Made by a program: the position numbers and the translations under genes
Notes under the pieces: generated by a model
Databases searched by the model: none
What the model saw: the letters and a program-made list of their open reading frames with translations, nothing else
Told to the model about the DNA's origin: nothing
Source of the DNA: HGM11368 sp051883415
GTDB taxonomy: Bacteria; Bacillota; Clostridia; Christensenellales; UBA3700
NCBI GenBank assembly: GCA_051883415.1
Contig: JBJETR010000067.1
Location: 1 to 27,231, forward strand
Length of the DNA: 27,231 bases
Direction: 5' to 3'
In this document: piece after piece, positions 22,607 to 27,231 of the stretch
Position numbering within the stretch: position 1 is the stretch's first letter
Layout: every line of letters begins with the position of its first letter

Positions 22607-23881
22607 ATGTCAAATTGTGTTATCGTAGGAATAAATTGGGGCGACGAAGGCAAGGGCAGAATGGTTGACCTTATCACGCAAAATTACGACGTTGTCGTAA
22701 GGTACCAAGGCGGAGGCAACGCAGGACACACCGTCATCAACCAATATGGCAAGTTTGCTTTGCACCTTTTGCCATCGGGCATATTTAGAGAGGGCGTAAT
22801 CAACGTGCTTGGCAACGGTGTTGCGCTAGATCCCGAAAATCTTTGGAAAGAGATATGCGGTGTGCAGAGCAAAGGAGTGGCAATCACGCCCGACAAGCTC
22901 AAAATCAGCGACCGAGCTTCACTTTTGTTGCCTTGGCATAGAAAACTCGACGAGTTGGAAGAGCAAAGACTTGCCGACAAAAAGTACGGCTCTACCAAGC
23001 AAGGAATAGCACCTTTTTATTCGGACAAATACCAAAAAAAGACGATTATGGCGGGGGAGTTATTCTATCCCGAGCAGCTCAAAGCACACTTGCAAGACTT
23101 GTTGGAGTGGAAAAACCTCTACCTAACGGGTGTGTACGGAGCCGAGCCTTGTACAATGCAAGAGCTTGACGAGTGGATTGAGACGTATTGTGCCAAAATC
23201 AAGCCTTATATTTGCGACGTAGGCAAGATACTCAAAGACGCACAAAATAATGGCAAAAACATACTCTTCGAGGCACAGCTCGGCTCGCTCAGAGACCTAG
23301 ATTACGGCATATACCCCTACACTACCTCGTCCAATACAACGGCGGCTTATGCACCTATAGGCTCGGGCTTGCCAAGTGCAAAAATCGACCAAGTGATAGG
23401 TGTAGTCAAAGCCTATTCTACTTGCGTGGGAGAAGGTCCCTTCGTGTGCGAAAGCTTTGGCGACGAGGCGGACAAGCTTAGAGAAGCGGGCATGGAATAC
23501 GGTGCCAAGACGGGTAGACCTAGAAGGGTAGGACCGATAGACTTGGTGGCAACCCGATACGGCGTAGAGATACAAGGGGCAACGGCTATCGCTTTGACCA
23601 AACTCGACGTGCTGAGTTATATGGAAAAAATACCCGTATGTAGTCACTATGAGATAGATGGCAAAAAGATTGACGATTTTCCTTTCCCAACGCTATTATC
23701 AAGCGCCCAACCTGTGATAGAATATATGGAGGGTTGGAAGTGCGATATATCTTCGGTCAGAAGATGGCAAGACCTACCTAAGCAAGCTCGCGACTACGTA
23801 GAGTATATCGAGAGCAAAATAGGCTGTCCAATCACCTACGTTTCGGTAGGACCTGAGAGAGATAGCATTATAATTAGATAA
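22607..23881 (+). CDS. purA: Adenylosuccinate synthetase
   Basis: A 424-aa enzyme using GTP and aspartate to turn IMP into adenylosuccinate, first step of the AMP branch. The N-terminal P-loop is GINWGDEGKGRMVD (catalytic Asp13). GGGNAGHTV follows (His41-type catalytic residue). TGRPRRVGPIDLVATRYG forms the IMP/GTP region and VGPERDSI the C-terminal guanine site. Asn10 and Arg18 replace the more usual Gln and Lys around the P-loop, a mild variation. Length is normal. The next gene, purB, completes the branch after an 82-nt gap that contains no terminator. Confidence 0.96.
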   Translation: MSNCVIVGINWGDEGKGRMVDLITQNYDVVVRYQGGGNAGHTVINQYGKFALHLLPSGIFREGVINVLGNGVALDPENLWKEICGVQSKGVAITPDKLKISDRASLLLPWHRKLDELEEQRLADKKYGSTKQGIAPFYSDKYQKKTIMAGELFYPEQLKAHLQDLLEWKNLYLTGVYGAEPCTMQELDEWIETYCAKIKPYICDVGKILKDAQNNGKNILFEAQLGSLRDLDYGIYPYTTSSNTTAAYAPIGSGLPSAKIDQVIGVVKAYSTCVGEGPFVCESFGDEADKLREAGMEYGAKTGRPRRVGPIDLVATRYGVEIQGATAIALTKLDVLSYMEKIPVCSHYEIDGKKIDDFPFPTLLSSAQPVIEYMEGWKCDISSVRRWQDLPKQARDYVEYIESKIGCPITYVSVGPERDSIIIR

Positions 23882-23963
23882 AAGACACCCGGATTGATTA
23901 TAAGGTTTGTCAAATAAATAAAAATCGGCACGATATTCATCGTTGCCCACTAAGGAGAAAGTA

Positions 23964-25379
23964 ATGACTCAACAATACCAAAGCCCGCTCGCATCACGCT
24001 ACGCATCCGACTATATGCTCGGACTATTTTCTCAAGACACTAGGTATACGACGTGGCGAAAGCTATGGGTTGCACTTGCCAAGGCGGAACAAAGAGAGGG
24101 ACTTGACGTCAGCGACGAGCAAATATCTCAGCTAGAGGAACACGTAGGCGATATAGACTACGACTGCGTGGCTGAGAGAGAAAAACAAGTAAGACACGAC
24201 GTTATGGCACACGTCTACGCATACGGCAAGGTTGCGCCTTTGGCGGCAGGCATAATTCATCTGGGAGCGACTAGTTGCTACGTCACCGACAACGCGGATT
24301 TGATTATCTATCGTGATGCGCTTAGATACGTAAGAGAGCAACTTCTATCGGTTATTGCCAACCTGAGTGATTTTGCAGACCGATACAAGGGAGTTCCTAC
24401 TTTGGGTTACACTCACTATCAACCGGCGCAACTCACTACGGTTGGCAAGCGTGCAACGCTATGGATACAAGACTTCGTGTCCGACTTGGAACAAGTCGAT
24501 TACGTGCTTGGTCAAATCAAGTTTTTGGGTTGCAGAGGCACTACGGGCACGGAAGCGAGCTTTTTGGATTTGTTCGACGGCGACGAAGAAAAGATTGACT
24601 CAATGAACGCTTATATTGCCAAGCAGTTTGGCTTTGACGCCAGCTTTGACGTGTGCGGTCAAACATATCCTCGCAAGACTGACAGTTTGATACTAGATTG
24701 CTTGTCTGCTATAGCGCAGAGTGCTTATCGTATGGCTAATGACGTTAGACTTTTGCAACACGATAGACAAGTGGAAGAGCCTTTTGAAAAAAATCAAATC
24801 GGCTCGTCTGCTATGGCTTACAAACGCAACCCTATGCGTAGCGAGCGTATATGTTCGTTGTCGAGATATCTCATCACCGACGCGCTCAACGCACATCTAA
24901 CGGCTTCGGTGCAATGGTTGGAGCGTACCTTGGACGACTCGGCTAATCGTAGAATATCAATGCCCGAAGGTTTTTTGTGTGCCGATTCTATATTGAGATT
25001 GTGCCAAAACGTCACAGACGGACTCGTTGTAAATACCAAAGTTATAGATAAGGCGGTGAGGGAATATCTACCTTTTATAGCTACCGAAAATATTATGATG
25101 GAAGGAGTCAAGAAGGGTGGCGACCGCCAACAAATCCATGAAATAATACGTACTTGCTCCATGCAAGCCACCGCTAAAATGAAGGAGGGCGGCGAGTGCG
25201 ATTTGTTGCAAAGATTAGCTGACAATCCAAAACTCGGATTGAGTGTTCAAGAGTTGGATAGTTTGCTTGATCCAAAAGCATATACGGGCAGGAGCGAAAG
25301 ACAGGTGGTCAGATACCTTGCCAAAATCAAACCTTTGACCGAAGGCTTGACAAGAACTAAGACGGAAATAGACGTGTGA
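23964..25379 (+). CDS. purB: Adenylosuccinate lyase
   Basis: A 471-aa lyase acting twice in purine synthesis: SAICAR to AICAR plus fumarate, and adenylosuccinate to AMP plus fumarate. RHDVMAH (77-83), GATSCYVTDNAD, GYTHYQPAQLTTVGKR and the flexible signature loop GSSAMAYKRNPMRSER (280-295) are visible. The signature has Ala285 where Pro is usual. From memory, overall layout and motifs such as SPLASRYAS and VQWLERTLDDSANRRI are closer to the animal-type long form than to B. subtilis PurB. I chose ATG 23964, because TAAGGAG lies 7 nt upstream; the in-frame TTG at 23943 has no such site. guaA follows after 7 nt. Confidence 0.96.
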   Translation: MTQQYQSPLASRYASDYMLGLFSQDTRYTTWRKLWVALAKAEQREGLDVSDEQISQLEEHVGDIDYDCVAEREKQVRHDVMAHVYAYGKVAPLAAGIIHLGATSCYVTDNADLIIYRDALRYVREQLLSVIANLSDFADRYKGVPTLGYTHYQPAQLTTVGKRATLWIQDFVSDLEQVDYVLGQIKFLGCRGTTGTEASFLDLFDGDEEKIDSMNAYIAKQFGFDASFDVCGQTYPRKTDSLILDCLSAIAQSAYRMANDVRLLQHDRQVEEPFEKNQIGSSAMAYKRNPMRSERICSLSRYLITDALNAHLTASVQWLERTLDDSANRRISMPEGFLCADSILRLCQNVTDGLVVNTKVIDKAVREYLPFIATENIMMEGVKKGGDRQQIHEIIRTCSMQATAKMKEGGECDLLQRLADNPKLGLSVQELDSLLDPKAYTGRSERQVVRYLAKIKPLTEGLTRTKTEIDV

Positions 25380-25386
25380 GGGCAAT

Positions 25387-26928
25387 ATGGACAATCAAAA
25401 GATACTAATTCTCAATTTTGGCGGTCAGTACGACCAACTCATAGCTCGCAGAGTCAGAGAGTGTGGCGTTTACTGCGAAGTCAAGCCGTTTGATATGGCT
25501 ATTGACGACATCAAGAGTTTTGCTCCTATCGGCATAATCTTTACGGGCGGACCGCAGAGCGTGTACAAGACGCAATCGCCTCACCCCGATGAGAGAGTGT
25601 TTGAGCTGGGAGTGCCTATTTTGGGTATATGCTACGGCTGTCAGCTACTCGCTCATCATTTGGGTGGACAAGTAGTAGAAGCCAAGAGTGATTCTTCGGC
25701 AGAATACGGCAAAACGACCACTTACTACGATACGACTTGCGACATATTCGACGGTATAGAGCCTTGCGGAATAAGTTGGATGAGTCACGGCGACTATATG
25801 GCTAAGGTGCCTGACGGCTTCGTGCTCACCGCCAAGTCGGACAAGTGTCCTAACGTGGGCATAGCCGACAAAGAACGCAAATTCTTCGGCGTGCAATTCC
25901 ACCCCGAAGTCAACCACACTCAAGACGGCAAAAAGATGATACGTAACTTTTTGTACAAGGTTTGCGGTGCTAAGGGCGATTGGACTATGGAAAACTATGC
26001 CAAAGTTGCCGTTGACGCTATCAGAAAGAAGGTGGGAGATAAGCGAGTTTTGTTGGCGTTGTCGGGAGGCGTAGATTCCTCGGTGGCTGCGGCATTGTTT
26101 GCCGAAGCGGTTGGCAAACAACTCACTTGCGTATTCGTCGACCACGGACTTTTGAGGAAAAACGAGCGTCAAGAGGTTCAACAAGCCTTTAGCAAATGGG
26201 ATATCAATCTCATCACGGTGGATGCCGAAAAGAGATTTTTAGACGCCTTGCAAGGGGTGAGCGATCCCGAGCGTAAGCGTAAGATTATCGGCGAAGAATT
26301 TATTAGAGTATTCGAGCAAGAGGGCAAGAAAATAGGCAGTGTAGATTTTTTGGCTCAAGGCACGATTTATCCCGACGTCATCGAGTCGGGTAAGGGCGAA
26401 GCCGAAACGATAAAGAGTCACCACAACGTGGGCGGGCTACCCGACTTTGTGGACTTTAAGGAGATAATAGAGCCATTGAGAATGCTCTTTAAGGACGAGG
26501 TAAGACAACTAGGCAGAGAGCTTGGTTTACCTGAATATCTCGTATCTCGTCAACCATTCCCGGGACCGGGACTTGCTATAAGAATAATAGGCGAAATAAC
26601 CAAAGAAAAACTAGAAATTTTGCGTGATGCCGACTTGATATTCAGACAAGAAGCGGAGAAGGCGGGCTTGCAAGACAAGATGAGTCAATACTTTGCGGTG
26701 CTGACCAACATGCGTTCGGTAGGCGTCATGGGAGACGGAAGAAGTTACGACTACGCCATCGCATTGAGATCGGTGACCACCGACGACTTTATGACGGCGG
26801 ATTGGACGAGGATACCTTACGAGGTGCTAGATAGAGTTTCGGTGCGTATCGTCAACGAGGTGGCACACGTCAACAGAGTGCTGTACGATATAACCAGCAA
26901 ACCGCCTGCAACGGTGGAATTCGAATAA
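25387..26928 (+). CDS. guaA: GMP synthase, glutamine-hydrolysing
   Basis: A 513-aa enzyme amidating XMP to GMP with glutamine and ATP. The class I amidotransferase domain (1-190) has oxyanion and nucleophile segment GICYGCQ (Cys82) and FHPEVNHT with the catalytic His and Glu. The ATP-PPase domain has SGGVDSS (226-232). The C-terminal dimer domain has PFPGPGLAIRI and DGRSYDYAIALR and ends KPPATVEFE, as usual in the family. GAGGG precedes the ATG. It is 7 nt after purB and 22 nt before pyrG. No guaB (IMP dehydrogenase) is in the window. Confidence 0.97.
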   Translation: MDNQKILILNFGGQYDQLIARRVRECGVYCEVKPFDMAIDDIKSFAPIGIIFTGGPQSVYKTQSPHPDERVFELGVPILGICYGCQLLAHHLGGQVVEAKSDSSAEYGKTTTYYDTTCDIFDGIEPCGISWMSHGDYMAKVPDGFVLTAKSDKCPNVGIADKERKFFGVQFHPEVNHTQDGKKMIRNFLYKVCGAKGDWTMENYAKVAVDAIRKKVGDKRVLLALSGGVDSSVAAALFAEAVGKQLTCVFVDHGLLRKNERQEVQQAFSKWDINLITVDAEKRFLDALQGVSDPERKRKIIGEEFIRVFEQEGKKIGSVDFLAQGTIYPDVIESGKGEAETIKSHHNVGGLPDFVDFKEIIEPLRMLFKDEVRQLGRELGLPEYLVSRQPFPGPGLAIRIIGEITKEKLEILRDADLIFRQEAEKAGLQDKMSQYFAVLTNMRSVGVMGDGRSYDYAIALRSVTTDDFMTADWTRIPYEVLDRVSVRIVNEVAHVNRVLYDITSKPPATVEFE

Positions 26929-26950
26929 AAATAATTTACGAGGTGACAAA

Positions 26951-27231
26951 ATGACAAGATATATATTTGTAACGGGCGGTGTAGTTTCGGGACTAGGCAA
27001 GGGCATAACGGCAGCCTCCTTGGGTAGACTTCTCAAGGCAAGGGGACTCAAAGTTGCCGCTCAAAAACTCGATCCGTATATCAACGTTGATCCCGGCACT
27101 ATGAGCCCGTATCAACACGGTGAAGTTTACGTGACCGAAGACGGCGCAGAGACCGACCTCGACCTCGGACACTACGAGAGATTTATCGACGAGGACCTCA
27201 ACAAGTATTCCAACCTCACCACGGGCAAGGT
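26951..27231 (+). CDS. pyrG: CTP synthase, 5' part (cut by window end)
   Basis: The first 93 codons of CTP synthase, which amidates UTP to CTP with glutamine and ATP. The amidoligase N-terminus is unmistakable: the P-loop GGVVSGLGKG (9-18), QKLDPYINVDPGTMSPYQHG, the Mg-binding GAETDLDLGHYERF and LTTGK. CGAGGTG precedes the ATG by 6 nt. It continues the operon of glutamine-dependent amidotransferases. The rest, including the C-terminal glutaminase domain, is outside the window. Confidence 0.97.
   Translation, partial: MTRYIFVTGGVVSGLGKGITAASLGRLLKARGLKVAAQKLDPYINVDPGTMSPYQHGEVYVTEDGAETDLDLGHYERFIDEDLNKYSNLTTGK

Noticed and set aside
23882..23963. Separate promoter for purB-guaA-pyrG
   Set aside because: TTGATT and TTGTCA boxes occur but none has a convincing -10 at 16-18 bp; the 82-nt gap shows no terminator either.
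1..27231. CRISPR arrays, insertion sequences, prophage or attachment sites
   Set aside because: No regularly spaced repeats, transposase, integrase or phage genes were found on either strand.

Overview
The window looks like chromosome of an uncultured Clostridia-type Bacillota, probably a gut lineage. The basis is strong AAGGAG-type ribosome binding sites, Gram-positive lipoprotein signal peptides, an ANTAR regulator beside glnA, a type III glutamine synthetase, an archaeal-style split glutamate synthase and a clostripain-family protease. This lineage call is an inference from gene content only.

Layout. Positions 1-475 hold the 3' end of a 5S rRNA with its terminator and a tRNA-Asn(GTT) with promoter and terminator. 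Positions 538-9191 are an AT-richer surface module. It contains a large single-pass membrane protein of unknown function followed by an MscS channel, then a large unknown lipoprotein translationally coupled to a clostripain-like (C11) lipoprotein. A 15-bp bidirectional hairpin terminator at 9156-9191 separates this from the nitrogen cluster.

The minus-strand operon (about 16070 down to 9187) encodes a split glutamate synthase: glutaminase domain, ferredoxin-FMN synthase domain, a four-cluster ferredoxin, an FAD/NAD(P)H oxidoreductase and a GXGXG domain. A short GSI-type glutamine synthetase and an ANTAR-domain RNA-binding antiterminator follow. Divergently (16172 onward, plus strand) run glnN (GSIII), an ammonium transporter fused to a PII domain, asnB, purC, purA, purB, guaA and the start of pyrG. 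Glutamine made by GS is the amide donor for GltS, AsnB, GuaA and PyrG. Aspartate is used by AsnB, PurC and PurA.

The most interesting signal is in the divergent control region 16013-16331. Each promoter is followed by a leader carrying intrinsic terminators. The 5' arm of each of the three terminators overlaps a small hairpin whose six-base loop has A at position 1 and G at position 4 (AAAGGC, AAAGGC, AATGGA), the known recognition signature of ANTAR antiterminators. The operon's own last gene encodes an ANTAR protein whose receiver domain has lost its phospho-acceptor Asp. The window therefore appears to hold a complete, self-contained RNA-antitermination circuit for nitrogen assimilation. 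It has an unusual form: one hexaloop per terminator, and two antiterminator/terminator modules in series before glnN.
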